Assembly (NCBI GenBank): GCA_965221445.1
Contig: CBDCSF010000013.1
Span: 2,852,001 to 2,916,000 of the forward strand
Origin: MPNP01 sp965221445
Lineage (GTDB): Bacteria; Pseudomonadota; Alphaproteobacteria; Rhodobacterales; Rhodobacteraceae
Direction of reading: 5' to 3'
Length of the DNA stretch: 64,000 bases
This document shows positions 1 to 9,874 of this stretch, piece after piece. The notes under the pieces were generated by a model. It was not told where the DNA came from. It saw nothing but the letters and a program-made list of their open reading frames with translations, and ran no database searches. Both the position numbers and the translations under genes were made by a program. The stretch's first letter is position 1; each line of letters opens with the position of its first letter.

Positions 1-1
1 A

Positions 2-1459
2 AACGTGAGTGAAACGGAAAATTGGATTCCAAAAAAAGCTGCTAATAAAGGTCTGATCAGGTTTGGAAGAACAGTTGGTCAACAAGCAGCAAGTGCAATA
101 CGTGATCGCTTGGATACCGACCGTACAGAGGGGTTTGTCTCAAGTCTTGCCGGTGAAAACCTACCTCACATAACCAGCACTCCAGATGTTCCAAAACACC
201 ATCTTGATTACCCTGGAACAAGGAATGAACACTGGCAGGATGATGGTAGACTTCCTGCCGAAGGTCTTGCAACAGAAGAAGATGAAATCACCCGTGCCCT
301 TACAGATGAGGATTTCCTAAGTGGAACATCATTTACACTTAACACTGTAAGGGGAAACGGTTCCACTTACTCTTATTGGGGAAGAGGCTCAATCTCTGAA
401 TTCAGAGGCGTTGCCGAAGACATCAGTCTTGATGGTGAAGTAAAGGATATAATAATTGGTACCGAAAGAATCAGACACGATCGGCTTCTGGGTTTGTTGA
501 TCATGGGTAGTAGAGGGGATATTACCTACAGTTTTGAGGACGAAAATGGTCTGATTAAAACCTCCTTAACATCCCTCGTTCCATATGGCAGTTTGGATCT
601 CAACAAAAACCTTTCATTTTGGGGTGCTGTCGGTATAGGATGGGGATCAATGACCCTGACACCTGGGGAAAGTGATCCAATAAACACCAAATTAGATTGG
701 AACATGACAGCTGGGGGTCTGGAAGGAACTCTTTCAGGGTTGTCAATATTACCTGGAGCAGATTTGGGATGGCATACTGATGCTCTATGGACCCATACAA
801 GATCAGAACATGTAGAGGCACTTCCCAAAATTGGTGGTTATACCACGAGGTATCGTCTTGGCATAGAAGCGACTTGGACAGAGAAACCAGCACTCAATGG
901 ATTTATATCACCGCATGTTGGGATTGGAGTTCGATATGATGGTGGTGATGCCGAAAGAGGGTTTGGACTGGAAATCAGCAGTGGTTTGACATGGACTGGT
1001 CCTGAACGTAATCTTTCAATCTCAGTTGAAGGCCATACCCTTGCTGTTCATGAAGAAGGTGATTTCCGTGATTGGGGTCTGACCTTTGGCCTTGCCTGGG
1101 ACCCTCACCCAGAGACCAAGGAGGGATTTTCGGCTAATTTAGGCTATGATCTTGGTAATGGAGTTGGCAAGGATGATGTGTTGCTTGGTCCCGAAACTTA
1201 TCCCGAACAGTCTGAAGCTGTGAATAATGTGTCCTGGCAATCGGAAATGGCTTATGGTATCAGTCAAGGTGGAGGCATGGTTGGATCATCATATGGTGGA
1301 TTAGGAGGTACATCTGACGAAATAGACAAGGCTCGGGTTGGTTATCGAATTGAACCCGATACGCCCAATGCTGAAAACATCAGTGTCGATTTCTGGACCG
1401 ATCCGGTGGCAGATGATAAAGGGACAAATACTGGCGCTGAATTCATTTGGCGCTGGTAA
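2..1459 (+). CDS. Autotransporter-like outer-membrane beta-barrel domain, 5'-partial
   Basis: This is the C-terminal part of a surface protein whose beginning lies outside the window. The frame is open from the first bases, and the GTG at 5 is only the first possible start inside the window. It aligns by eye with the last ~510 residues of the large minus-strand protein at 1709-7777. Both have an R-F-G-R-T-V helix segment, then an F/Y-W-G-R motif (about residue 124 here), then repeated short amphipathic strands rich in Gly and aromatic residues. Both end in Arg-Trp, which fits an outer-membrane barrel terminal strand. The likely role is a translocator or anchor for a repeat-containing passenger. 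The two genes converge, with 249 bp between them. The passenger is not visible here, so its function is unknown. Confidence 0.7.
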   Translation, partial: NVSETENWIPKKAANKGLIRFGRTVGQQAASAIRDRLDTDRTEGFVSSLAGENLPHITSTPDVPKHHLDYPGTRNEHWQDDGRLPAEGLATEEDEITRALTDEDFLSGTSFTLNTVRGNGSTYSYWGRGSISEFRGVAEDISLDGEVKDIIIGTERIRHDRLLGLLIMGSRGDITYSFEDENGLIKTSLTSLVPYGSLDLNKNLSFWGAVGIGWGSMTLTPGESDPINTKLDWNMTAGGLEGTLSGLSILPGADLGWHTDALWTHTRSEHVEALPKIGGYTTRYRLGIEATWTEKPALNGFISPHVGIGVRYDGGDAERGFGLEISSGLTWTGPERNLSISVEGHTLAVHEEGDFRDWGLTFGLAWDPHPETKEGFSANLGYDLGNGVGKDDVLLGPETYPEQSEAVNNVSWQSEMAYGISQGGGMVGSSYGGLGGTSDEIDKARVGYRIEPDTPNAENISVDFWTDPVADDKGTNTGAEFIWRW

Positions 1460-1708
1460 AGGTAGCCAATCAGTTGGTTTGAACAATAAAACACACAACC
1501 CTGAAGATCAATCAGTAGCACAATTCGAATGTAGTGCTTTTTTTGAGGAATGGTTCCCCATGCCAAGGGAGTTTCCGTTCAAAAGGTTGGAAGTAAAGAG
1601 TTTGTTCAATAAATGGCCAAACTGACCTTCATTTAAAATTTTGAAGACTGAACAAAAGAACTTTTAGTATTGAATGGTAAAGTTATTGTTTTTGTAATCA
1701 AACTGGAC

Positions 1709-4700
1709 TTACCAACGTGTTGTAACATCGACACTGGTCGTATGGTCAGGCGGTTCTATTGTGCTCACCCTTCGGGTGCCAGTGACCCCCAACGAAAAAT
1801 CAGGTGCATTCCTGCTCTCCGGTGTCAACCGCCACCCGACACTGTAGTCTCTTGACTGTTCAGCTATATCAACCCCGGCCGTGGGACTGCCGGTATAACT
1901 TCCATCTCCCACCGGGAACCCAAAAGCGGCTTCCATTCCCCAGCTGCTATGATCGCCACTCCCGGTTCGGTCTTCCAGGGAAGTGGGAGCAAACAAGGCA
2001 TCAACTCCACCTTCCGAAGAACCTCCCACCTGCTTGTGAACCGTCAGAGAGGGACCCCGTCTGCTTTGGGGGTTGGGATCATAGGTAAATGAAACAGAGA
2101 TACCACGGTCCTTGAAGGTATCGTTGTCATGCTGAACCAGGGTCCGACCTGAGAGATCAAACGACACCCCCGAAACATGGTCTCGTAGCGACAGACCAGC
2201 CCCAACCTCAATACCGAAACCGGTCTCCGCATCTCCTCCATCATAACGTGTCCCGATCTCCAGTCGCGGCACAAAACTGCTGCCATTCGCCAGGTCCATG
2301 TGCCAACTGCCTTCCAGGCCCAACCGAAACCTCGAAACATCCGTATCCGCCGCGGCCAGATCATGGGTCTTCTCGGATGTCGTGTTGACCCATAACACAT
2401 CGGAAACTACAGCAAGGGAGAGACCACTGCCCTCCACAGGAGGAGGCAACACCTCGCCGCGAAGACCCAGAGCCGCCATCCTCCAGGACATGTCCGACTT
2501 GAGTGATCCACCACTCCGGGGGATCAGGGTCACATCACCTGTTCCAAACCCAAGGACACCCCACAATTGAAACCGCTCGGAAACCTGAAAAGACCCATAC
2601 GGAATGACCGCTGTCAGTGTTGAGGACACCTGACCATCACCCGCACGTATGGCATCCCGGCACAAGGCAACGTCATCATCCTCACAAGTCTGACTGGTCG
2701 GACGAGGGTCAAGATCGGTATCACCATAGCGTCCCTTGGCCGTACTCCTGGTCAGGGCAAGACCAACCAGCCACTTGTTCCTGGCATAATCCGTTCCCAA
2801 AAACGCCGTGGTGATATCACCCGTGAGGGAAAAGGTCCCTTCTTGACCGTCAAAGCTGGATTGGCTGGCCCGACCCCAGAAAGCGAGACTGCCTCCTTTT
2901 GAATCTGACCTGCTCGTTGTCGTGAAACGGCTGTTGAGAAGAGCTTCATCCAGGGTCATTGTGTGCGAACCGTCAAGACCGGTGGCATCGGGGCTGTACG
3001 ATCCATGTGCGTACGACCGGGTCTGATACCCCCTGTCATCATGACCAGAGAAACCACCAGTTGTCTGTGACCCATGACCGTCTTCAAGGGAATCAGAATG
3101 ATCTCTGACACCAAAATCAAGGCCATGACCGGCAAGCGCGATATCAACGTCAGCCGCACGTGAACCGGCCAAACGATCTTCAATCCCGTCCAGAGCCTGC
3201 TCCGCTACCGTGCGACCAAAACGGGAGAGCCAAGCCGAAGGCAACGGATCAGAGTTCACAATGGTCCCCACACCAACACCGTCAAGAATGGTTGCATTAT
3301 AGGGCTTGGACAGAACAACTTCAAACGTCTCAGAACCTTCATCGTGGCTGTCATTAAAGATGTACACCCGAATGGGGATACTGGTTTGGCCAGGGGCAAA
3401 GTAATACCGACGTCCACTCTTGAGATAATCCTTCCCTTCCCGGGCCGAAACCGGATGTGATTCCCGTGTCTTCCAATGGAAATAAACCCGCTCGGTAGAA
3501 GCCTCACTCAGAGTGGCCGTGAAATTCATGAAACGGATATTCTCCGGAGCCGTTACATCATTGATTGATATCGTCGGACCAGTTGAGACATCATTATCGG
3601 AAACAGCAATGGAAACGGTCTTGCCTGTACTCGACGGTGTGTAACCTGTACCCGGCTTTATCGTTGCCGTAATGCTGCCATTGGCTTCGTCAGCATTATC
3701 ATCGTCAGTGGTTACTGTCAATGTTCCAGTTCCGCCGGTGCCAATGACCACCGTCCTTGGTCCGGTCTGGCCAGAAACCGCAAAATCACCACTGTCACCC
3801 ACATCAACTGCAACCGACAGGTCGCTCAACGGTGCCGGTATCGCAGTGAGCGTGAATGTCGCCGTTCCCCCTTCAGTAATGGCAGTACCGCCCGTGATAC
3901 TTACAACGGGATCAGATGCAGCAACATCATCATTCAAAATACTGTAGGTTGCGGTTCCCCGGGTTCCATCAACCACAACCCCCTGCGGAGGATCACGAAG
4001 CTCAAGGACAATACTCTCATCAGCTTCAACAGCATCATCACCCCTAATCAACAGACGGACCTGTCCGCTTGCCGTGTTCGCCGGTATACTATGGGTATAA
4101 CAGGTATTGGAAACGGTCAACGGTGTCTCATTGTTCAGGTTGATCAGCTGATAATCCGCACCTGTCCCATGGGTCGCTGTTCCGGTCGTCTTTAAACAGG
4201 CCTTGAAGCTGGTTGTGTGTGATCTGACAGGATCAAGACCAAAAGTAACCGTGGCATACCCTTTGTCACCTGTATCCCCCTCGTTGGCCGACGTGGGAGA
4301 CAGCACAACCGAGAGTGTTGAAAAAGGAGACACATCGTTATCATTCACGGCTATGGTGGCACTGTCGGGAGTGCCCACAGTATAGCCGGTATCAGCCACA
4401 ACTGTTGCCGTGATATCACCATTTGCCTCATCGGTGCTGTCATTCACCGTGATCAGTGTGTGGGTCGCTGATCCCTGATTGGCCGGAATGGTTACCGTCT
4501 GGGTCCCCTCATCACTGCTGCTTACAAAATCACTGGTTACATCATCCTCAATCGTGAGCTTAACCTCCAGATTGGTCGTCGGAACAGGCGTGGCTGAAAC
4601 GGTGAAAAGAGCCTCACCACCTTCCGTGATGACACTCCCTCCACTAATCGTAACAACTGGATCCGTGCTTGCGACAGTGGCTAAACACTCAAGGGCCTCC

Positions 4701-7700
4701 ACCACCGGATCCCAACGAACCGACCAATACGTCTCACTGTTCTGCTGGGCTTCCGCAACCGTCATCTTGCTATAACCGTTGTCATGACCAAAGGCAGCCA
4801 GTACCCGCTTCCACCGGTCCATGTGTGCAGTGCCATTATGGGTTTCCACGGAATAAGATTTAACTGCAGAAATTAGTTGTGGTAAAACACAAGTTTTTTT
4901 GGAATTTTCCCCGACAATCTTGACCCTGGTAAGACAATAACTTGAATTTATGCAATGTGGTGCTAATGAGTTGAAAGGTGCCTGTTTTATTCCTGTATAA
5001 CCCCGATCCAAATCTCCGAGATAAGTTGTGGTATTCCAAACGACATCAAATGTCTTCCCTCCCGACCCAGAACACAATTCTATACCAAGTTCGACACTAT
5101 CTGAATTAATGTTTTCAATCCTGTGGTAAACCGGTCCGTTGATTACTTCACCAGGGGTACCTGAACCAGTGAAAGCTTTGTTAACCAAGTCGATATCCGG
5201 GTCCCTACAATCAATACCTCCCTTGGCAGTTCCTGCTTGGGTATCGTATAGAAATACTACATCTACTCCCCTACCTTTCAGCTCCTCCGGTACATCAAGT
5301 CTGATTATGCTTTTTGCACCAAAATAATCAACCGTAGCAGTAGCCGGAGGAGTGATTCCGATTACGGGTTCTCTGATCGTAACAACCGCCATTTTGTCGG
5401 AACCAAGAATTACTCCATCTGGAACATCTGTTTCATCAATCATTATCGAAAAGGTTTCATTGGGATCATGGATACTGTCCTTCCTGATTGGAATAGTTAC
5501 TGAAGCACTTGTTTCATTTGCAAGAATTGTAACTGTTCTTAATGAATTGTCATAATCAGAGTTGGGCTTCGCACTATCACTTGCCTTACTAAAAACCCTT
5601 AAAGGTATTATAGTATCGGTTGGACGGGGTTCGGACAGTTTAATTTTGAATGTAAGATTTTCACCTTCCATTACTTCATAACTTGTTGATGACAAGGTTA
5701 CGATCCTCGGTGTGTCATCATCTTCAATAGCTACTTTAATTCTCTTCTTGATCCCGGTATAAGCATCCTTGCTTCCTGCATAAGTTGCGAAAACAAGATT
5801 TACTTCATCATCTTTCCTGTCTTCATCATCTATTGAAGTAGCGGTTACTGTCTGAGGTATATCCCAATCGGACAGGGTAAAGTGTAATACCTCCTTGTTA
5901 AGAGTTAAATCAGTTCCGACCATTCCTCCAATACTAACTGCAACACCCCTTGAGGGTTTTGATTTTAATCTTACCGTGAAATTTGCTGTGTCACCTTCCG
6001 AAACCACTAATGGAGACGGAGTGATAACAAGACCTGCCGAATCCTTGTCCTCTTCTGTTATGGCAAGATTGACTTTGATAGAATCATAGCCTCCATTTGA
6101 AGCGGTATGTATCAGCACTGCTTCTCCATCATTGGCGTTAGGGTCTTCGAGTACTAAAACTGTAACTTTTTGTGGTGTTTTCCAGTTCGTGGTAGTAAAA
6201 GTTAACGTAGTGGGATTAGTTGTAAGTTGAGTTGCGTAGTATTCCTGAGAGTTTGTTTCTGTAGATATTCCAACCGTAACAGCTGCGGTTGGTGCCTTTG
6301 CAAGGCGTACTGTGTAATTTTTCTGCCCACCCTCAGTTATAGTCAAGGATGAAACAGAAAAAATCAGACCTGGTTTGTCAGTATCAATAATATTTACTGT
6401 TATTTCTGCTGTTTTACTATCATAGCCCCCACCAGTAGCGGTATGGGTAATTTTTTCCATATCATCTGCCGTATCAGAATCACCTGAGTCTGTTATTGTT
6501 ATCGTCTGAGGTATATTCCAGTTACTAGTGGTAAAGGTTAAACTTGTTTTGTCCAACGAAAGGTCTGTACTGGATAGGTCGCTTAAAGAAACTTCGACCG
6601 TTCCCGTTGGTCGTGTTTGAAGAGTAACATCATAGCTCCCACTACCTCCCTCAATAAGTTTTAAATTTGTTTTAGAGATTTTTAAGCCGGGTCTGATATT
6701 GTCAAATACAATTACAGGAACTTCTGCCGTTTGCGAATTGTATCCACCGCCAGATGCGACCAATTTCAAAGTTTCAACATCATGTCTGGTATCATCATCA
6801 ACGCGGGTTGATATATTTACTTTCTGTGGGGTATCCCAATTTGCCCTTGTGAAGGTAAGTATAGTTTTGTCCAGGGTGAGGTCAGTTCCATCTGTACCAT
6901 CAATCAGAACTCTAACCGTACCAGTAGGTTTTGTAGCCAAATGAACCGTAAACTCTGTATCATTACCCTCATAAGCAAGGGCATATCTTTTGGTTCCAAC
7001 TTTTCCTACAGTTCCTGATAAAGCTACAAGTACAGATGGGGTTTCATCATCTGTTATGTTCCAAGCCCAATCTGAAATAACTTGAGGAGTTGGTGGGTTC
7101 GTACCGTCGTGACGTATTGTTAAAGATATTCGACCATAACCATCTCCCATTTCATCATTATCAATGGCACTGACGGTGAAAAACTTGCGCTGTCCAGATT
7201 CCGTCCCAGTCCATGTTAATGTACTTGGTGAAACAGATATAACTCCAGGATCAAGACTTTTAAAATCAATATGCGCAGCGTCAACACCGGTGCTCAAAAT
7301 ATAACCGATGTCATATAATAGAGATTTGCCTTCGTTCAGCCTGTCAGACACCAACCGAAGATCATCATCAATGGTAGAAACCGTTATTGTAGCTGAAATA
7401 CCTTCATAATCTGCTCCACTTGCGGTAAGGGTAATTGTTGTTCGGCGTCTTCCATTAGTATTGCTTACAGCATCGTCCACTCCTGTTATCGTAACAGTTT
7501 GCCTGGTATTATAATCTTGTGGGGTAAAAGTTAGGCTTTTCTTACTTATGGTGGCAATGTTTTCATCTTCTACTTCAAGAGTTACTGTAACATTACCTGA
7601 CGGCTTTGTCGACAAATTAATCCCTTGGTCGTATGTCCCGCCATTTTCTGCTATCGAGACTGTGCTTTGAGTAACTGAAATATACTGAGAATTGGCATTT

Positions 7701-7777
7701 GTCACAAATCCAAAAACCAAAACATGTACAACAAAAATAGCGTACAAAATCCTTGATGGTATAATACAATTCAGCAC
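1709..7777 (-). CDS. Giant repeat-containing surface adhesin with C-terminal autotransporter-like barrel
   Basis: This 2022-residue protein is probably exported and anchored in the outer membrane. A signal-peptide-like hydrophobic stretch covers residues 1-30, ending near N-A-N-S-Q. Residues ~31-800 are tandem ~100-residue beta-sandwich repeats with the signature L-T-F-T-x-x-(N/D)-W-x-x-P-Q-x-V-T followed by acidic Asp clusters, as in Calx-beta-like calcium-binding repeats. A unique Cys-containing segment lies at ~830-1030. More Calx-beta-type repeats (I-T-E-G-G motifs) follow to ~1510, then an R-F-G-R-T-V helix and a barrel to the final Arg-Trp. The start is GTG with no obvious Shine-Dalgarno. 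Nucleotides 1709 to ~4855 are clearly GC-richer than 4855-7777 (63% in 2401-2460 against 42% in 5581-5640, counted by hand), which suggests a mosaic gene. Ligand and true surface role are unknown. Confidence 0.8.
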   Translation of the reverse strand: MLNCIIPSRILYAIFVVHVLVFGFVTNANSQYISVTQSTVSIAENGGTYDQGINLSTKPSGNVTVTLEVEDENIATISKKSLTFTPQDYNTRQTVTITGVDDAVSNTNGRRRTTITLTASGADYEGISATITVSTIDDDLRLVSDRLNEGKSLLYDIGYILSTGVDAAHIDFKSLDPGVISVSPSTLTWTGTESGQRKFFTVSAIDNDEMGDGYGRISLTIRHDGTNPPTPQVISDWAWNITDDETPSVLVALSGTVGKVGTKRYALAYEGNDTEFTVHLATKPTGTVRVLIDGTDGTDLTLDKTILTFTRANWDTPQKVNISTRVDDDTRHDVETLKLVASGGGYNSQTAEVPVIVFDNIRPGLKISKTNLKLIEGGSGSYDVTLQTRPTGTVEVSLSDLSSTDLSLDKTSLTFTTSNWNIPQTITITDSGDSDTADDMEKITHTATGGGYDSKTAEITVNIIDTDKPGLIFSVSSLTITEGGQKNYTVRLAKAPTAAVTVGISTETNSQEYYATQLTTNPTTLTFTTTNWKTPQKVTVLVLEDPNANDGEAVLIHTASNGGYDSIKVNLAITEEDKDSAGLVITPSPLVVSEGDTANFTVRLKSKPSRGVAVSIGGMVGTDLTLNKEVLHFTLSDWDIPQTVTATSIDDEDRKDDEVNLVFATYAGSKDAYTGIKKRIKVAIEDDDTPRIVTLSSTSYEVMEGENLTFKIKLSEPRPTDTIIPLRVFSKASDSAKPNSDYDNSLRTVTILANETSASVTIPIRKDSIHDPNETFSIMIDETDVPDGVILGSDKMAVVTIREPVIGITPPATATVDYFGAKSIIRLDVPEELKGRGVDVVFLYDTQAGTAKGGIDCRDPDIDLVNKAFTGSGTPGEVINGPVYHRIENINSDSVELGIELCSGSGGKTFDVVWNTTTYLGDLDRGYTGIKQAPFNSLAPHCINSSYCLTRVKIVGENSKKTCVLPQLISAVKSYSVETHNGTAHMDRWKRVLAAFGHDNGYSKMTVAEAQQNSETYWSVRWDPVVEALECLATVASTDPVVTISGGSVITEGGEALFTVSATPVPTTNLEVKLTIEDDVTSDFVSSSDEGTQTVTIPANQGSATHTLITVNDSTDEANGDITATVVADTGYTVGTPDSATIAVNDNDVSPFSTLSVVLSPTSANEGDTGDKGYATVTFGLDPVRSHTTSFKACLKTTGTATHGTGADYQLINLNNETPLTVSNTCYTHSIPANTASGQVRLLIRGDDAVEADESIVLELRDPPQGVVVDGTRGTATYSILNDDVAASDPVVSITGGTAITEGGTATFTLTAIPAPLSDLSVAVDVGDSGDFAVSGQTGPRTVVIGTGGTGTLTVTTDDDNADEANGSITATIKPGTGYTPSSTGKTVSIAVSDNDVSTGPTISINDVTAPENIRFMNFTATLSEASTERVYFHWKTRESHPVSAREGKDYLKSGRRYYFAPGQTSIPIRVYIFNDSHDEGSETFEVVLSKPYNATILDGVGVGTIVNSDPLPSAWLSRFGRTVAEQALDGIEDRLAGSRAADVDIALAGHGLDFGVRDHSDSLEDGHGSQTTGGFSGHDDRGYQTRSYAHGSYSPDATGLDGSHTMTLDEALLNSRFTTTSRSDSKGGSLAFWGRASQSSFDGQEGTFSLTGDITTAFLGTDYARNKWLVGLALTRSTAKGRYGDTDLDPRPTSQTCEDDDVALCRDAIRAGDGQVSSTLTAVIPYGSFQVSERFQLWGVLGFGTGDVTLIPRSGGSLKSDMSWRMAALGLRGEVLPPPVEGSGLSLAVVSDVLWVNTTSEKTHDLAAADTDVSRFRLGLEGSWHMDLANGSSFVPRLEIGTRYDGGDAETGFGIEVGAGLSLRDHVSGVSFDLSGRTLVQHDNDTFKDRGISVSFTYDPNPQSRRGPSLTVHKQVGGSSEGGVDALFAPTSLEDRTGSGDHSSWGMEAAFGFPVGDGSYTGSPTAGVDIAEQSRDYSVGWRLTPESRNAPDFSLGVTGTRRVSTIEPPDHTTSVDVTTRW

Positions 7778-7795
7778 AAAAAAGGGATCTGTTAC

Positions 7796-7812
7796 TTTTT
7801 TTTGGGGGGGGG
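7796..7812 (-). repeat. Homopolymer tract C9-A8 upstream of the adhesin gene
   Basis: The plus strand reads T8 (7796-7803) then G9 (7804-7812), so the adhesin gene is preceded by C9A8. The tract begins 18 nt upstream of the GTG start. Homopolymers of this length in leader regions of surface genes can change length by slipped-strand mispairing and so vary expression. No in-frame ATG lies upstream, so any effect would be on transcription or ribosome access rather than on frame. Confidence 0.6.
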
Positions 7813-8036
7813 TAGTATTGAAGGTTTATTAGCTAATTGATGCAAAGTTCTCACTATTGTCTTAGCCTTTAGGAAAAACCATACACATCACACTGTTAAG
7901 CACTATTTGTAGAGTCCAATTAATTATTTTTACAATCCGAGAATAGTATGATTGTTGATCGGAATAACAAGTGCCCCTGACCCAGATTGCTTACATTGAT
8001 TGTCGCAGATGTGTTTATTATCTGTAAATCCCAATG

Positions 8037-9857
8037 CTATTCAACAGTTACTGACTTGGCTAGATGCCTTGGATTATCAACATCCAAGCCTTTGATAACA
8101 CTGGAATGATAGGCAAGAAGTTGTAGGGGTATGGTGTAGATTATTGGTGCCAACAGAGAGTGTACCTTGGGTAGGGTTAAAGCAAAATTCACATTATCAC
8201 CTATATCCTCAACCCCTTCAGTGTCTGAAAGGAGAATAATCGGGCCATTCCGGGACTGAATTTCCACCAGATTGGATTTTGTTTTTTCAAACAAATTGTC
8301 ACTAGGTGCAAGGACAATGGTGGGAAATGTTTTTTCGATCAGTGAAATCGGCCCATGCTTCAATTCTCCTGCGGCCATCCCTTCGGCATGGATATAACTA
8401 ATTTCCTTAAGTTTAAGGGCGCCTTCAAGTGCTGTTGGATACATTAATCCCCGACCAATAAACAGTGCATTGGGGCATTCGGAAACGAACTGGGCGATTT
8501 TTCGAATATCGTCACTCAGGCTCAGAACGATGTTGATCAGTCCAGGAAGTTGCTGTAATGCTTGTTTGAATTCGTTGTACTGATCAAGAGTCAGTTTATT
8601 TCTGATTTTTCCCATTTCCAAAGCCAATCCTGCCAAAATCGCTAATTGGCATGTAAATGCCTTGGTTGAAGCAACACTGATTTCAAGATCAGCATGTATA
8701 GGCAGAGAATATGAGCCTTCCTTGGCCATAGTACTTACCAGGTTATTCAATAGGGATAAATTGTACCCCTTTCGATCAATTACGTACCTTAAAGCTGCCA
8801 GTGTATCAGCTGTTTCTCCTGACTGACTGACAAAAATTGATAAATCATTGGGCCTGATAATTGCATCCCTGTATTTGAATTCAGAGGCTATTTCAGTTCT
8901 ACAAGGGATTTGAGCAAGGTTTTCAAACCAATAGGAGGCTATCATACATGCATAACCTGCTGTCCCACACCCTAAAAGGTTTACCCCTTCAATTTGTTCA
9001 AAGGGTAGAGAGTTGACAGAACCTGATTCCAGCCAATTTTCAGAAGTAATGTTCGCAATTGCCTTGGCTAATACTTCTGGTTGTTCATGGATTTCCTTCA
9101 GCATAAAGTGTTTGAAACCACCTTTTTGTAGGTCAATGGCATTGATTGAAACGTAGGATTTTGGGCGTGTTACTACATTGTGGGATTTATCAAATACAGT
9201 GGCCCCAGTACGGATTACTGCCGCTGTATCCCCATCTTCCAGATAAGTTATTTCCTTGGTTAACCCAGCCAGAGCCAATGCATCGGAGGCAACAAACATG
9301 GCAGAATCACCATGCCCGATTACCAGGGGAGAACCTCTTCGAGCTAAAAATATCAAGTCATCGTTGTTCTCAAACAAAAAACAAATTGCGTACTGTCCTT
9401 TAAGCATATCTACTGTTTGATGTACGGAATCCTTGTAGGACAATCCCTGGTCTAAAAACTTTTGACACAAGACAGGTATGACCTCAGTGTCAGTCTCGGA
9501 ACAGAATACATAACCTTCCTGGATGAGTTGGTTCTTGATTTCCTTGTGGTTTTCTATGATTCCATTGTGGACAACGGAAACATTGTTCGTGCTGTGGGGA
9601 TGTGCATTATTTTCTGTTGCTTTGCCATGAGTTGCCCATCGGGTGTGACCAATTCCAATTTTTCCCCTTATCGGGTCTCTTACAAGTAAATCTGCAAGGT
9701 TTACCAGCCTGCCAGCAGCTTTTCTAACTAACAGTTTCCCTTCGTGGATTGTAGTGATTCCGGCACTGTCATATCCCCTGTATTCCAATCTCCTCAAAGA
9801 TTCCAATAGTAAAGGGGAGGCCTCATTTTTACCCAAGTATCCAATTATACCGCACAT
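8037..9857 (-). CDS. glmS: Glutamine-fructose-6-phosphate aminotransferase (isomerizing)
   Basis: GlmS makes glucosamine-6-phosphate from fructose-6-phosphate and glutamine in the cytoplasm, the entry step to UDP-GlcNAc for peptidoglycan and lipopolysaccharide. The protein starts M-C-G-I-I-G-Y, giving the N-terminal Cys nucleophile of class II glutamine amidotransferases. The glutaminase domain covers ~1-240 with the H-T-R-W-A-T-H-G motif. Two SIS sugar-isomerase domains follow, and the C-terminus is the conserved D-N-P-R-x-L-A-K-S-V-T-V-E. The length of 606 residues matches the family. It lies 17 bp downstream of glmU on the same strand, so the two are probably co-transcribed. No glmS-type riboswitch is expected or seen in this short gap. 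Confidence 0.97.
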   Translation of the reverse strand: MCGIIGYLGKNEASPLLLESLRRLEYRGYDSAGITTIHEGKLLVRKAAGRLVNLADLLVRDPIRGKIGIGHTRWATHGKATENNAHPHSTNNVSVVHNGIIENHKEIKNQLIQEGYVFCSETDTEVIPVLCQKFLDQGLSYKDSVHQTVDMLKGQYAICFLFENNDDLIFLARRGSPLVIGHGDSAMFVASDALALAGLTKEITYLEDGDTAAVIRTGATVFDKSHNVVTRPKSYVSINAIDLQKGGFKHFMLKEIHEQPEVLAKAIANITSENWLESGSVNSLPFEQIEGVNLLGCGTAGYACMIASYWFENLAQIPCRTEIASEFKYRDAIIRPNDLSIFVSQSGETADTLAALRYVIDRKGYNLSLLNNLVSTMAKEGSYSLPIHADLEISVASTKAFTCQLAILAGLALEMGKIRNKLTLDQYNEFKQALQQLPGLINIVLSLSDDIRKIAQFVSECPNALFIGRGLMYPTALEGALKLKEISYIHAEGMAAGELKHGPISLIEKTFPTIVLAPSDNLFEKTKSNLVEIQSRNGPIILLSDTEGVEDIGDNVNFALTLPKVHSLLAPIIYTIPLQLLAYHSSVIKGLDVDNPRHLAKSVTVE

Positions 9858-9874
9858 TGAAACTGCCTCTTATT

